Notes: a model not told the origin generated them from the sequence alone. A stretch of DNA of 64,000 nt from Rossellomorea aquimaris (GCF_035590735.1 NZ_CP141595.1:2141001-2205000); one strand, 5' to 3'. Positions 16,009 through 26,293 are shown, numbered from the stretch's first letter. Program-made: numbers and translations.

Positions 16009-17767
16009 CTATCTTGATAAAAAAAATGAATAGGTTTTGATTAAGCCAATCAAAAATAAGCCAATGGCAAAGTAGGCGGGCATAAGATGGGTGACCGAGG
16101 TGTACCCGATAGCAAAATGAATATATATCCCCGAAATAAAGGCAGGAAGCCCCCCTATCAGAAAGGTCCGCCAAACCCACTTATTTCCTTGCTGAAAGCC
16201 CCATAGTGAGAGAGTTAAGACTAGTAATCCCACACTTATAAAGCACTGCCGAATCCCGCTCGATCATGTGCAATTACGGGAATGAGGTTCTGATTGAACT
16301 CATGAAGAATCTCCGGTGGCATACAGAGGTAAAGAAGATCCGTCGGAACAAAAACAGAAGTAACCCCATAGTAAGAAATTACAAGTCCACCCAGAACAAA
16401 AGAAAATCCAAGTACTACAAATGCAAGCTGACCATACAGAGATTGCATCCATATATTATGATTTCCTCGATTTCGAGATGAAGGGGTTCCTTTTATCCCC
16501 CTTGTATGAATCCAGCCATATACGTAAAAAGGTAGCAAAATGAGCCAAAATAAAAGATGAAGCCAGTCAAAATAGCCATAGCCGATAAATAAGAAAATCC
16601 CTAGGAATTCTGTAATAGCGGCAATATCTATGGACTGCTTGGCTCATAGGAGACCTCTCCTGACACCATGGAAGGAGAGCTGCATATACACAATCCCTCC
16701 AGAAATCATAGTACCTGCTAACGTCATCCGATCATGAGCCATAAATTTTACAATACGGTCGTTGAATCCAGCAATCGATTCCCTCTTCATCCCCAAATAA
16801 TGTTCATCATAGGGCAGAATTACCGACGTTAAACTAAATAGGAAGGCTATGAGGCCACCTATAAAAATAAATAAATCAAAGTACCAGTAAGATTTCCATC
16901 CCTTTTGAGGGGGGAGCTGATCGTTCAAATCATCCAGTAATGCTTCGTTAATGCGTTTGGTTAAGCCTGGACCGGAAAAGACATAACCATCTGAAAGAAG
17001 AAGGAGGTCTGCACCCGCGCTTAGTAGAGATAGTGCCTGACTTGGTTCACGAACTCCGCCTGAAGTGATGATTGATAGAGCAGGGATTGCTTTTTTGTAT
17101 GAACGAACAGTTGAAAGGAGGTCGTTGAATTCATTTTCTTCTACAACGATTCCTGTAATATCCTCGACGTTTAATTCGGAAAGAAATTCTAATGTTGGAT
17201 TTGAGATGAAAATCGGTTTGTCACTATGTATAGTAGCGGGGATTTCTTCGCCTTCAACAATATAACCATCTGAGAATACATCTAATTTTGCCATCATAAT
17301 AGATATTTCCTGGGGTGTCCCCGACAGTCTTATGAGGAAGGGCTTTTTTTTCTAATCTTCTTTAATTTCTTCAGGGTCTTCTCTAACCCAATAGATTCAA
17401 GAGGATCCGTGAACTGTATACGCTCCTCATTATGATACACATTAGGGTAATCGGATTCTGATGAAGTCTTTAAAGTCACCGGACCAATTTCTATAAACCC
17501 AAATCCTAAATGAATAAAGGCAGAGGTTCCGGTAAGTAAGGGATCAATTTTACCGGAGAGACCAACAGGGTTGGTAAATTCCATCAGTTTGATTTGTCGA
17601 TACAGGAGAGGGGAGCACTCTTCTCTTCCTAGGAAATGGATGATGTTAGGACCCAGAGGGAGAGAAGCGATCGTACTCATTCCTCTATGTATAAACTCTC
17701 TCGACATATAAGCAGGGAGTTTGGATAAAGCGGGTTTGAATATTCCGTGGTAGGACCAATCAGGCAT
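16009..17767 (-). pseudogene. Decayed gene for a dihydroorotate dehydrogenase-like domain fused to membrane domains
   Basis: On the minus strand the reading passes through four open pieces that join into one protein of about 585 residues. The first (17767-17330) resembles the start of class 2 DHODH (FTNPVGLSGKID, FGFIEIGPVTL). A frame change in an A8 run at 17343-17350 leads into KKKPFLIRLSG and SIITSGGVREPSQALSLLSAG, then membrane helices with HDRMTLAGTMISGG. An in-frame TGA at 16644-16646 interrupts RRGLL/AKQS, and the same frame continues to 16236. A one-base loss near 16237 (TTATAAGT) then shifts frame before the last helices. The C-terminal half looks duplicated, since HDRMTLAGTMISGG parallels HDRAGFGSAL-ISVG. 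Three independent lesions make sequencing error an unlikely full explanation. The DHODH active-site NxSxPN region looks absent. Confidence 0.82.
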
Positions 17768-18084
17768 AGCACATTCCTCGCAATTTATTATAATACCATC
17801 ATTCTATCAGGGATTTTGATAGAGTGGGTGGTGAATTTAAAGAAAGAGTCAGTTACGTGAACAATTGAATTACTTTTTGATCCGAATATTTGGTAACCAG
17901 CATATTGTGAGGAAAGAACGTGATATAGATAATATTGGGAATCAAGATCCTCATAATGATTGTTTATGGGAAAGACCAGAACATTTTTTAGTTCTTTCTT
18001 CCTTAATTCCTTTAGGGCGGTTATATCTTCAGATTTACGTCGATATACTTTACAGGTTTATTTCGATGGAAAAGGAGAGAGTGT
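17768..18084. other. Intergenic region between the pseudogene and the lipase gene
   Basis: A divergent gap of 317 bases. A TATAAT-like box for the minus-strand pseudogene lies at 17787-17792 without a good -35. The 75-codon plus-strand frame here has no ribosome site or family features. I see nothing else. Confidence 0.4.
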
Positions 18085-19566
18085 ATGAATAAAAAGATTT
18101 GTATGACAGTTTTTGCACTATTTTTATTGCTGCCGTCCTGGGGCCAGGCGGGTTCATTTGGTAAGGATGACCCTTCTGGAGTTCCCGGACAGTGGTATGT
18201 AGGTACAACGCCCTCGTATGTAGCCCCTTCCAAGCATCCGATCCTCTTTGTACACGGACTAAATAGCTCTTCTAACACATGGTGGAATGAAAATAATATG
18301 TATGACACAGCATATCAAAATGGTTATGAAACCGCTTTTATCGATCTTTATCCGACGAAAAACATGTGGGATAACGGTGCCCTCCTTGCCCAGAAAATTA
18401 GCGACATATATAATTACTACGGTGAAAAGGTAGTGGTTGTGGCACATAGTAAAGGAGGCATCGATACTCAATCAGCACTTGTACACTATGGGGCTTATCC
18501 GTATGTCTCAAGGGTGATCACCCTTTCCACACCCCATTATGGTTCCCAGCTGGCAGATCTTGCATATAGCAGCTGGGCAGGGTGGTTGACAGGCATTCTA
18601 GGAAGTAAGAATGATGCCACCTATTCACTGCAAACAGGATATATGAGTTATTTCCGCTCTGAAACGGATCATCATCCGAATGTAAATAAAAATCCAGTCT
18701 ATACGTTTGGCGGGACCAAATGGGGAAGCTTCGGAAGTTCACTTTATTGGGGAGGATTGTACCTGAGCGCTTATGGAAGCAACGATGGTGCCGTTACGGT
18801 CAATAGTTCAAGACTTCCCTATGGAACAGAGCTGAGAGTCGGGGACTGGAATCACTCAACCATCAAAGAAGGTTCCTCTACCTTTAGTTTGTTCAAAAAT
18901 TATTTGAATGAAGCGACCAATACTTCGGGCTTTAACGCTCAAAGTGTGGTCGAGTCAAACATTGTCGAGAATGCTGCCTCTTTTGTTAGAGGAGGAGAAT
19001 ATAGCGGAAAGAAACAAGAAGAGGTCTTAGTAGAACAGGGGGCTCAGTCCGTAACATTTGATTGGATAAGCAATAGCCCTTCGACACAATTAATCCTAAA
19101 AGATCCTGGTCAAAAAGCAAATTCAATCTTTAAGGTGATAAAGGATGAAAGTGAATACTTTAACGGTGCGTATCATCATACGGTTACCGTTAAAGATCCC
19201 GCACCAGGGCAATGGACGGTTGAAGCATCGTCGTCTTCAGAAGAAAAATACCTTTTACACGTATCTTTTGAAAGTACGATTAATGACGTAATGAGTATCC
19301 AATTTGCACAGGATGAAATCAGTTTGAAAGCCAAGGACAGTAAGTTAAAGCATAAAACAGACATGACAATTGAATATTACAAGGATGGTAAGTTGAAGAA
19401 GAGTAAGGTGAAAACAAAAAACGGCTCATTAAAACTTCCGAAACTTGGAGAAGGGGTTTATAACGTGACCATTGATGTAGAAGGAATCAAGGACAAAAAT
19501 ACGTTCCAAAGAACCTTCATTAAAACGATTTACGTTGATGATTCTGGGAAGATTTATGGACAGTAG
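18085..19566 (+). CDS. Secreted lipase/esterase of the alpha/beta hydrolase fold
   Basis: The 493-residue precursor has a signal peptide (KK, hydrophobic core, cleavage near GQAG at residue 22). The hydrolase domain has HPILFVHGLN (oxyanion region), nucleophile Ser122 in AHSKGG, Asp234 in YGSNDGAV and His257 in DWNHSTI, a complete catalytic triad with the Ala-His-Ser-x-Gly elbow of Bacillus lipases. From about residue 280 to the end lies a beta-rich region, probably one or two accessory domains, ending without an LPXTG or anchor. The protein is therefore expected to be free in the medium. AAAGGAGAGA lies before the ATG. A terminator follows. Confidence 0.88.
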   Translation: MNKKICMTVFALFLLLPSWGQAGSFGKDDPSGVPGQWYVGTTPSYVAPSKHPILFVHGLNSSSNTWWNENNMYDTAYQNGYETAFIDLYPTKNMWDNGALLAQKISDIYNYYGEKVVVVAHSKGGIDTQSALVHYGAYPYVSRVITLSTPHYGSQLADLAYSSWAGWLTGILGSKNDATYSLQTGYMSYFRSETDHHPNVNKNPVYTFGGTKWGSFGSSLYWGGLYLSAYGSNDGAVTVNSSRLPYGTELRVGDWNHSTIKEGSSTFSLFKNYLNEATNTSGFNAQSVVESNIVENAASFVRGGEYSGKKQEEVLVEQGAQSVTFDWISNSPSTQLILKDPGQKANSIFKVIKDESEYFNGAYHHTVTVKDPAPGQWTVEASSSSEEKYLLHVSFESTINDVMSIQFAQDEISLKAKDSKLKHKTDMTIEYYKDGKLKKSKVKTKNGSLKLPKLGEGVYNVTIDVEGIKDKNTFQRTFIKTIYVDDSGKIYGQ

Positions 19567-19587
19567 TATAGGTTGGGATTTTTTGGT

Positions 19588-19620
19588 GAGAAGCTGATAT
19601 TTCATTAGCTTCTCTTTTTT
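19588..19620 (+). terminator. Terminator of the lipase gene
   Basis: GAGAAGCT and AGCTTCTC form an 8-bp stem followed directly by T6. Confidence 0.85.
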
Positions 19621-19822
19621 GATAGAGGATAGGGACTGAATAATTAGTCTCCCCTGCTATTAGTTTGACAAAACTCAACCATTTCCGAAATGTCATAGGA
19701 ACTTATATTCACACTCAGTTCCGTAGTTCGGTACCATAGTTTCATTTTTGCAAATGGAAAAGGGTTTCAATCCCTTTATCTCTAAATAGATTAGGGAGTC
19801 GAAATAAAAGGAGGAATACATA

Positions 19823-20872
19823 ATGAAGAATAAATTAATGGTTGGAGCACTTTCGGGTGTGCTGGTAGCTTCAGGGATCGCTTTCTCTGTACCGGGTGCA
19901 TCTGTACTTGCAAATGGTCCAGGATATAATGGGAACGAGACGATCAAAAACGAGCGATTACATAATTATGAAGAAATGGTGAGCATGCTTCAACATTTAG
20001 ATCAGAAATCGGATGCTCTTTCCTTAGAAGTGTATGGTCAATCCGTCAAGGGACGAGATCTTTACCTTGCGAAGTTTGGAACAAATGAAAACAATCCTAC
20101 GATCCTTTATTTAACTCAGCAGCACGGAAATGAAACATTGACGACTGAAGGGGCTCTTCAGTTCATCAAGCACCTTACATCGAACTCAAAAGAAGTAAAA
20201 GAAATGCTCAAAAATGTGAATATTTTGGTTGCTCCGAGATTAAATGTGGATGGAGCAGAAGGAGACGTTAATTTCTCCCTTGAGGATTATGTTTCCGGGA
20301 CTCACACCCGCTACAATGCGAATGAAGTCGATTTAAATCGTGATCACGTGGACCGCTTACAACCAGAAACACAAGCTCTTCATGGTAACGTTCTCCAAAA
20401 GTACAAACCTGATTATATGATCGATCTTCATCATCAAGGAGCCGAAACAACGCTTGGAGATACCGATGAACTCGTATCGGGATCTATACTTTACCCTACG
20501 AATGAAGAAGTGGATCCTGAAGTAGTGGAGAAATCGAAACAGCTGGGTACTGTTCTTTACAACACGGTGGAAAGTCGTGGATTTGGTACGTTATCAAAAT
20601 ACATCGGTGGCACAGCACCGACGATTAGCCGTAACGGACTGGCGGTTGAATATGGAATAGCAACTCTTCTTTTTGAAATGAGAGGAATGGCTGATCATTA
20701 TCGCGATGATTATGTTCTGGGTCAAAAGAGTAATGGGTATCTTATTAAGCAAGCGGTCATTAGTTTAGAAGCTACGGCAAAAGCCATTGCTGACGGATCA
20801 ATTGAAGATGCAGATACTTCTTTCTGGGACACGCTTCCTGAAAGCTCATACAATCGCAGTGAAAGTGAATAA
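19823..20872 (+). CDS. Secreted M14 zinc carboxypeptidase
   Basis: The 349-residue precursor has a clear signal peptide cut near VLANG (residues 30-32). The M14 core shows QQHGNETLTTEGAL (first zinc His and Glu, HxxE), then DLNRDH (substrate-binding Asn-Arg), DLHHQG (third zinc His) and LLFEMRG with the catalytic Glu. M14 enzymes trim C-terminal residues of peptides; the specificity cannot be read. AAAGGAGG precedes ATG 19823. It stands beside a secreted lipase and not far from two secreted endoproteases, consistent with a scavenging secretome. Confidence 0.9.
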   Translation: MKNKLMVGALSGVLVASGIAFSVPGASVLANGPGYNGNETIKNERLHNYEEMVSMLQHLDQKSDALSLEVYGQSVKGRDLYLAKFGTNENNPTILYLTQQHGNETLTTEGALQFIKHLTSNSKEVKEMLKNVNILVAPRLNVDGAEGDVNFSLEDYVSGTHTRYNANEVDLNRDHVDRLQPETQALHGNVLQKYKPDYMIDLHHQGAETTLGDTDELVSGSILYPTNEEVDPEVVEKSKQLGTVLYNTVESRGFGTLSKYIGGTAPTISRNGLAVEYGIATLLFEMRGMADHYRDDYVLGQKSNGYLIKQAVISLEATAKAIADGSIEDADTSFWDTLPESSYNRSESE

Positions 20873-20882
20873 AAATGTTGAA

Positions 20883-20914
20883 AAGGGGCCCTTCTTGACG
20901 GAAAGGGCCTCTAT
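20883..20914. terminator. Terminator between carboxypeptidase and SGNH hydrolase genes
   Basis: AGGGGCCCTT pairs with AAGGGCCTCT across an 8-base loop, with one wobble. It serves the converging genes. Confidence 0.7.
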
Positions 20915-21594
20915 TAAGTTTGGAGCAATTCTTCAATATACTCTCCGTATTTTTCAGCAACAATCATGGCGCCGTGACTATTTAAATGAATACCATCTAT
21001 TGTATACTTCAATCCCCGTTTTTTAGAAAGGTGGTCAATTCGGGGAGGACTCTTATAAAAAAGAGCATCTTTCATGATGCTAAAGATGCTGGTGTTGATA
21101 AAATTGCTGCTGTCGCCAGTGGTTAAATGTTGAAGGAAAACCTCTTGCATATTAAGAAAGTGGATGGAGGGATTGTTGCCCGTGATGAATTGGATTATGA
21201 AAGATAGTTCCTTTAATTCCATGTTGAATTCGTTATCGAGACGCTCACCGATTATAGCTGGAGAAACCGCGATGGTGTATCGGGTTGAGGAAGAAATGTT
21301 CTTAAGTATGTTTCGATAATAATCTTTAAACTCATCATGATCTTTTACAACTGGCTGCGACTGAATTTTTAACAGCTTGGAGTATACATCGTTCACGCCG
21401 ATCCAGAGAAATGTAAGGTCATAGTTTTTTTGCAAAGGGGTATTAGTGATACGTGTATTTAAACTCTTAACAGTTTCACCAGGTTTTCCAAGATTGTCAA
21501 AAAGATAATTTGGATACTTTTTTTGAAGAAATGAAACGAATGATACCCCCGGTCTGCCTTCCGTTAAACTATCTCCAATAAGTCCAATTTTCAT
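20914..21594 (-). CDS. SGNH/GDSL family hydrolase
   Basis: The 226-residue protein carries the SGNH blocks in order: block I GDSLTEG at residues 7-13 (nucleophile Ser), block II Gly in GKPGETV, block III GVND, and block V DGIHLNSHG with the catalytic Asp and His. There is no signal peptide. Members are esterases or deacetylases acting on lipids or cell-wall acetyl groups. AGGAGGGC lies before the ATG on the minus strand. The gene is monocistronic. Confidence 0.9.
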   Translation of the reverse strand: MKIGLIGDSLTEGRPGVSFVSFLQKKYPNYLFDNLGKPGETVKSLNTRITNTPLQKNYDLTFLWIGVNDVYSKLLKIQSQPVVKDHDEFKDYYRNILKNISSSTRYTIAVSPAIIGERLDNEFNMELKELSFIIQFITGNNPSIHFLNMQEVFLQHLTTGDSSNFINTSIFSIMKDALFYKSPPRIDHLSKKRGLKYTIDGIHLNSHGAMIVAEKYGEYIEELLQT

Positions 21595-21663
21595 GGGATG
21601 CCCTCCTTTGTTTATATTAGAGCGGGTACTGATGATTTTTGATTATTTGTAAGGTTGAAATAG

Positions 21664-21695
21664 AGGAAGACTTCCAAATAGGAAGTCTTCCTTTA
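21664..21695 (-). terminator. Terminator of uspA-type gene
   Basis: A perfect 12-bp stem, AGGAAGACTTCC and its complement around a 5-base loop, adjoining the stop of the minus-strand gene. Confidence 0.85.
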
Positions 21696-22109
21696 TTTCA
21701 CGATCATCACTGGGCATTTAGCCCTTTTTGCGACTTTATGGCTTACACTTCCCAAGACCATTTCTTGAAATACATTTAATCCACGGCTTCCAATGACTAC
21801 TGCATCGAAGTTGTTTTTGTTCGCATGCTCAACAATGATCGGCCCCGGCTCTCCGTGTAAAAAGATAATCTCGTAGTCGATGCCTTCATGTTTGGCTTTT
21901 TGCTCTATCATTTGCAGTTTCTGCTTCCGTTTATCTGTTGCATCCTGTCCCCAATGGTGCAAAACATCTTCCTTGGATTGCTTCCCGTCTATTACATAAA
22001 CAATATCTATTTTGGAGCCCTGATGGCACCTAGCGAGAGCGATCGCTTTTTCACCTGCTCTTAAAGAATGTTCAGATCCGTCTGTTGCGAGAAGAATGTG
22101 TTTAAACAT
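21693..22109 (-). CDS. Universal stress protein UspA family
   Basis: The 138-residue protein has a Usp fold with the ATP-binding pattern G-x2-G-x9-G-S in GSRGLNVFQEMVLGSVS near the C-terminus and the opening ILLATDGSEHSLRA. Usp proteins bind ATP and help in stress survival. It is divergent from a SulP transporter gene; UspA and SulP genes are often found together, and UspA-type domains are sometimes fused to SulP proteins. A functional link is inferred. Confidence 0.92.
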   Translation of the reverse strand: MFKHILLATDGSEHSLRAGEKAIALARCHQGSKIDIVYVIDGKQSKEDVLHHWGQDATDKRKQKLQMIEQKAKHEGIDYEIIFLHGEPGPIIVEHANKNNFDAVVIGSRGLNVFQEMVLGSVSHKVAKRAKCPVMIVK

Positions 22110-22272
22110 TGCTTTTCCTCCATCCGATGAAAGCGTCTAGTATTTAGTTCTATATTATTATTTAATTTCCTCTAATGAAATTTAAGATTATTTTACATGA
22201 ATTGGAGTAGGTTAACAGTGAAATCGAGAGGAAACGAAAGATAAACAGGTATATTTGCGCTTTCATCCTTAT

Positions 22273-22346
22273 TTCACAAATTGAATCATCCATTATATAA
22301 TGTCCCTTGTGTTAAACGGCCCCGACTTTCATGAGAGTTGAAAGTC
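22273..22346 (+). promoter_or_regulatory. Promoter and leader hairpin of the SulP gene
   Basis: TTCACA (22273-22278), a 17-base spacer and a perfect TATAAT (22296-22301). The leader then holds an 8-bp perfect hairpin, GACTTTCA / TGAAAGTC at 22324-22346. It has no T run after it, so it is more likely an mRNA-stabilising 5' structure than a terminator. Confidence 0.75.
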
Positions 22347-22371
22347 ATAAAAAAATAGGAAGAGGTGCATT

Positions 22372-23853
22372 ATGAGTTTAAGTCAAAAAATTAAATATGA
22401 GTGGTTTGGTAATATTCGTGGAGATGTGTTAGCCGGTCTAGTCGTGGCTATGGCATTGATACCGGAGGCAATTGCGTTTTCTATTATCGCAGGTGTTGAT
22501 CCAATGGTTGGGTTATATGCTTCCTTCTGTATTGCAGTGGTGATTGCATTTGTAGGCGGACGTCCAGGAATGATTTCTGCCGCAACGGGTGCTACAGCAC
22601 TGGTCATGGTGACGTTGGTTGCAGATCATGGTTTACAGTACCTGTTAGCAGCGACCATCTTAACGGGTGTGATTCAAATTATCATGGGTGTCCTTAAACT
22701 AGGCCGCTTAATGAAATTTGTACCACGTTCCGTTATGGTTGGATTTGTGAACGCACTTGCCATCTTGATTTTCACTTCACAGTTACCACACTTTGTTGGT
22801 GAATCGTGGGTCATGTATGCTATGGTAGCTGGTGCATTGGGGATCATATATATTCTACCCCGCTTTACAAAAGCAGTTCCATCACCATTAGTAGCAATTA
22901 TCGCTGTGACTGTTTTCGCGGTGCTGACAGGAAGTGGAGTACGTACAGTTGGAGATATGGGAGAGCTTACTCAAGCATTACCAATCTTCTTGATTCCAGA
23001 TATTCCATTTAACTTCGAGACATTGCAAATCATTTTCCCATATTCTTTATCCATTGCAATCGTAGGGTTAGTGGAGTCTCTATTAACTGCATCTATTGTT
23101 GATGATATGACAGATACCACAAGTGATAAAAATAAAGAAGCAAAAGGTCAAGGGATTGCGAATATCGTATCGGGTCTTTTCGGTGGAATGGCTGGTTGTG
23201 CGATGATCGGACAATCTGTTATTAATGTTAAGTCAGGGGGACGAGGACGTTTATCAGCATTTGTGGCTGGTACATTCTTGATGATCTTAATCCTATTGCT
23301 CAATGATTTCTTGGTTCAAATTCCAATGGCGGCTTTGGTTGGAGTTATGATCATGGTTTCCGTTGGGACATTTGATTGGTCTTCAGTGAAGAACTTACAC
23401 AAAACGCCGATTACAGACTCTCTTGTTATGATTGCAACAGTTGTTACTGTATTGTTTACACATGATTTATCTAAAGGTGTTCTTGTTGGAATTATCTTAA
23501 GTGCTATATTCTTCGCTTCCAAAATATCCAAAGTGAAGATTACTACGATGGGTTCTGAAAATACTCATAAGAAGGTATATCGTGTGTCCGGTCAATTGTT
23601 CTTTGCTTCTGTTACGGAATTTGTTGAAAGCTTCAATTTCAATGAAGATGTAAAGGAAGTAACACTGGATTTAACTCACACACATCTATGGGATGATTCT
23701 GCCGTGGGAGCAATTGATAAAATTGTTATCAAGTACCATCAGAATGGCGTGAAAGTAAATCTGATTGGTCTGAATACTGAAAGTAATAAATTAATTGATA
23801 GATTGGCTGTGCATAACAAGCCGGGTGGATTAGATAAAGCCGTTAACCATTAA
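22372..23853 (+). CDS. SulP family anion permease with STAS domain
   Basis: The 493-residue protein is an SLC26/SulP transporter. The membrane part (residues 1-385) shows the conserved N-terminal motif [24 protein letters not shown], followed by about 12 helices. A cytoplasmic STAS domain follows (about 390-490) with [20 protein letters not shown]. Bacterial SulP proteins carry sulfate, bicarbonate or dicarboxylates, and the substrate is not decided by this sequence. AAGAGGTGC lies before ATG 22372. The gene is divergent from uspA and ends in a terminator. Confidence 0.92.
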   Translation: MSLSQKIKYEWFGNIRGDVLAGLVVAMALIPEAIAFSIIAGVDPMVGLYASFCIAVVIAFVGGRPGMISAATGATALVMVTLVADHGLQYLLAATILTGVIQIIMGVLKLGRLMKFVPRSVMVGFVNALAILIFTSQLPHFVGESWVMYAMVAGALGIIYILPRFTKAVPSPLVAIIAVTVFAVLTGSGVRTVGDMGELTQALPIFLIPDIPFNFETLQIIFPYSLSIAIVGLVESLLTASIVDDMTDTTSDKNKEAKGQGIANIVSGLFGGMAGCAMIGQSVINVKSGGRGRLSAFVAGTFLMILILLLNDFLVQIPMAALVGVMIMVSVGTFDWSSVKNLHKTPITDSLVMIATVVTVLFTHDLSKGVLVGIILSAIFFASKISKVKITTMGSENTHKKVYRVSGQLFFASVTEFVESFNFNEDVKEVTLDLTHTHLWDDSAVGAIDKIVIKYHQNGVKVNLIGLNTESNKLIDRLAVHNKPGGLDKAVNH

Positions 23854-23866
23854 GTAAGAATCTGAG

Positions 23867-23899
23867 AAGTCCTTGGTCAAGTGATCAAGGACTTTTATC
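23867..23899 (+). terminator. Terminator of the SulP gene
   Basis: AAGTCCTTGGTCA and TGATCAAGGACTT pair with one wobble, followed by TTTAT. Confidence 0.82.
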
Positions 23900-23952
23900 T
23901 ATATACTTATCTGTACATTAGGAGCCCACAACAAAAGAAAATTATAAAAAGG

Positions 23953-23981
23953 TTGAAATAAGCATATAAGTATTTTATTAT
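23953..23981 (+). promoter_or_regulatory. Candidate ars operon promoter with TATATAAG repeats
   Basis: TTGAAA (23953-23958), a 17-base spacer and TATTAT (23976-23981). The octamer ATATAAG recurs around the promoter (23964, 23980, the palindrome CTTATATAAG at about 23993-24002, and 24034), which suggests ArsR operator sites overlapping and following the promoter. Confidence 0.55.
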
Positions 23982-23999
23982 ATAAGAAAGAGCTTATAT

Positions 24000-24027
24000 A
24001 AGAACCTTTAAAAGGGTTCTTGTTTTT
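24000..24027 (+). terminator. Hairpin with T run in the ars leader
   Basis: AAGAACC pairs with GGTTCTT, extended by A-T pairs, and is followed by GTTTTT. It lies between the promoter at 23953-23981 and arsR, so it is either an attenuator or the end of a short leader RNA. Confidence 0.55.
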
Positions 24028-24087
24028 CCTCATTATATAAGTAAATAATAATATACTAATGAAATAAGTGATTGAGGAGGTGTATGC

Positions 24088-24432
24088 ATGCTTAAATCAA
24101 AAGTTGATATTGAAAGGGCGGCAACGATGTTAAAACTTCTGGGGGATAAAACCCGTCTGACAATGGTGAAACTATTAGAATCCAATGACTGTTGTGTGTG
24201 TGAATTTGTCGAGATTTTCAAAATGAGTCAACCTGCAATTTCCCAGCATGTTCGTAAATTGAAAGATGCAGGACTTGTGAAGGAATTAAGAAGGGGTCAG
24301 TGGGTCTTTTACTCTCTTAACAAAGAAAGTGATGCGTATCCGTTTGTTCAAAGCTTGATGGAACACTTGCCTAATCAGGATGATCGATTAACAGCATTAG
24401 AGAAGCAAGGATTACGCATTTCTTGTAATTAG
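24088..24432 (+). CDS. arsR: ArsR family arsenic-responsive repressor
   Basis: The 114-residue winged-helix protein has the metalloid-binding motif in alpha-3 as CCVCEF (Cys35, Cys36, Cys38), matching the ELCVCDL type of As(III) sensors, and the recognition helix [18 protein letters not shown]. As(III) binding to these cysteines releases the protein from DNA. It is the first gene of arsR-arsB-arsC-arsD-arsA. Ribosome site TGAGGAGG precedes the ATG. The leader has repeated TATATAAG boxes that could be its operator. Confidence 0.94.
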   Translation: MLKSKVDIERAATMLKLLGDKTRLTMVKLLESNDCCVCEFVEIFKMSQPAISQHVRKLKDAGLVKELRRGQWVFYSLNKESDAYPFVQSLMEHLPNQDDRLTALEKQGLRISCN

Positions 24433-24446
24433 GAGGAGGGTTTCCC

Positions 24447-25745
24447 GTGTTATCAGTAATTTTAGCTACCATGATTTTTGTGGCCACATTGGTCCTTGTG
24501 ATTTGGCAGCCAAAAGGATTGTCCATTGGCTGGTCTGCGTGTGGAGGAGCGGTCCTTGCCTTGATTGTAGGGGTTGTCGACTTCCAGGATGTTGTGGCTG
24601 TGACAGGAATAGTATGGAATGCGACTTTAGCATTCATTGCTATTATCATTATTTCTTTAATTCTGGATGAAATTGGATTCTTTGAATGGTCTGCTCTACA
24701 TATGGCGAGGGCAGCAAAGGGGAATGGCGTTAAAATGTTTGTTTACGTTTCCCTATTAGGAGCGGTTGTCGCAGCATTTTTTGCAAATGATGGAGCTGCG
24801 TTGATATTGACTCCGATTGTTTTGGCAATGGTGAGAAACTTGAATTTTGAAGAAAAAATGGTTTTTCCATTTATAATGGCAAGTGGATTCATTGCCGACA
24901 CGACTTCATTGCCGCTTGTCGTCAGTAACCTTGTGAACATTGTGTCAGCAGATTTCTTTGATATCGGGTTTGTGGAATATGCATCAAGAATGATCATTCC
25001 AAACTTCTTCTCATTGTTTGCAAGCATCCTGGTACTGTATCTTTTCTTTAGAAAAAGCATTCCAAAGAATTATGATGCCAGCCAGCTAAAGAAACCGGTT
25101 GAAGCGATTAAAGATCAGCGTATGTTTAAGCTATCCTGGATTGTACTTGGTATCTTGCTTGTTGGATACTTTATCAGTGAATCACTGCACATTCCTGTAT
25201 CGATCATCGCAGGTATTGTGTCAATTTTCTTCTTATTGATGGCTAGAAGGAGCTCAGCGGTCAACACGAAAACTGTCATTAAGGGTGCTCCATGGGCAAT
25301 TGTCTTTTTCTCGATTGGAATGTACGTGGTAGTGTACGGTTTGCGTAATGTAGGACTGACGAATGTGTTAACCGATGTCTTCCAAGTAGCAGCTGATCAA
25401 GGGCTGTTCGTCGCTACGATTTCCATGGGATTCATTGCAGCAATACTTTCATCGGTCATGAACAATATGCCGACCGTTATGATAGATGCGATTGCGATAA
25501 TGGACACGAACACTACAGGTGTTATTCGGGAGTCCCTTATTTATTCCAATGTAATTGGTTCTGATCTTGGTCCGAAAATCACCCCGATTGGTTCACTGGC
25601 AACCCTCTTATGGTTACACGTTTTATCATTAAAAGGCGTGAAAATCTCATGGGGGCAATACTTTAAGACAGGAATTATTTTAACCGTACCAACGTTACTC
25701 ATTACCCTTATTGGTTTATATATCTGGTTAATGATCATATCTTAA
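24447..25745 (+). CDS. arsB: ArsB-type arsenite efflux pump
   Basis: The 432-residue protein has about 12 transmembrane helices and belongs to the ArsB/NhaD (IT) superfamily rather than the ACR3 type. It begins [11 protein letters not shown] with a GTG start behind AGGAGGAGGG and shows the [18 protein letters not shown] and [13 protein letters not shown] motifs found in both halves of ArsB. It extrudes As(OH)3 alone or, with ArsA, as an ATP-driven pump. The arsR stop is 14 bases upstream. Confidence 0.94.
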   Translation: MLSVILATMIFVATLVLVIWQPKGLSIGWSACGGAVLALIVGVVDFQDVVAVTGIVWNATLAFIAIIIISLILDEIGFFEWSALHMARAAKGNGVKMFVYVSLLGAVVAAFFANDGAALILTPIVLAMVRNLNFEEKMVFPFIMASGFIADTTSLPLVVSNLVNIVSADFFDIGFVEYASRMIIPNFFSLFASILVLYLFFRKSIPKNYDASQLKKPVEAIKDQRMFKLSWIVLGILLVGYFISESLHIPVSIIAGIVSIFFLLMARRSSAVNTKTVIKGAPWAIVFFSIGMYVVVYGLRNVGLTNVLTDVFQVAADQGLFVATISMGFIAAILSSVMNNMPTVMIDAIAIMDTNTTGVIRESLIYSNVIGSDLGPKITPIGSLATLLWLHVLSLKGVKISWGQYFKTGIILTVPTLLITLIGLYIWLMIIS

Positions 25746-25772
25746 AACTTACAACAAAGGAGCTCGATTACT

Positions 25773-26192
25773 ATGTCTAAAAAAACACTATACTTCTTAT
25801 GTACAGGTAACTCATGCCGCAGCCAAATGGCAGAAGGTTGGGCAAAGCATCATTTAGGAGAAGGTTGGGATGTGAAAAGTGCAGGTATTGAAGCACATGG
25901 ATTAAATCCTAACGCAGTAAAAGCAATGAAAGAAGCGGGAATTGACATTTCGAACCAAACTTCTGACATTATCGATCCTGAAATTTTGAACAATGCAGAT
26001 TTAGTCGTCACTCTTTGTGGTGATGCAGCTGATAAATGTCCAATGACCCCTCCACATGTCAAGCGTGAGCACTGGGGCTTTGATGACCCGGCAAAAGCCG
26101 AAGGAACCGATGAAGAAAAATGGGCATTCTTCCAACGTGTACGTGATGAAATCAGTGATCGCATCAAAACATTCGCTGAAACCGGGAAGTAA
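25773..26192 (+). CDS. arsC: Arsenate reductase, thioredoxin-coupled (low-MW PTPase fold)
   Basis: The 139-residue protein has the P-loop C-x5-R as C10-TGNSC-R16, with the redox cysteines Cys82 ([10 protein letters not shown]) and Cys89, exactly as in pI258 and Bacillus subtilis ArsC. It reduces As(V) to As(III) through a Cys10-Cys82-Cys89 relay, with thioredoxin restoring the enzyme. AAAGGAG precedes the ATG. It is followed by the 26202-26255 inverted repeat and a terminator, so transcription into arsDA may be reduced. Confidence 0.96.
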   Translation: MSKKTLYFLCTGNSCRSQMAEGWAKHHLGEGWDVKSAGIEAHGLNPNAVKAMKEAGIDISNQTSDIIDPEILNNADLVVTLCGDAADKCPMTPPHVKREHWGFDDPAKAEGTDEEKWAFFQRVRDEISDRIKTFAETGK

Positions 26193-26201
26193 GAAAAAAA
26201 A

Positions 26202-26255
26202 GAGGGACGGACCTCATGGCAATCTTTAAACTCCTGTCCAATAGGTCCGTCCCTC
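26202..26255. repeat. Inverted-repeat element with GAGGGACGGACCTC termini, copy 2
   Basis: GAGGGACGGACCTC (26202-26215) and AGGTCCGTCCCTC (26243-26255) face each other as a 13-bp perfect inverted repeat around a 27-base interior. It begins 10 bases after the arsC stop, inside the ars operon. Confidence 0.82.
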
Positions 26256-26263
26256 TTTAATAA

Positions 26264-26293
26264 AGCCGAGAGAAGTTTCTCGGCTATTTTTTA
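26264..26293 (+). terminator. Terminator between arsC and arsD
   Basis: AGCCGAGA pairs with TCTCGGCT, followed by ATTTTTTAT. It separates arsRBC from arsDA and the following genes. There is little room for a promoter between it and arsD, so the downstream genes may depend on read-through or on a promoter within arsC. Confidence 0.8.

Noticed and set aside
17865..18092. 75-codon plus-strand frame before the lipase gene
   Set aside because: No ribosome binding site, no family features, and it overlaps the lipase start; the lipase has its own site.
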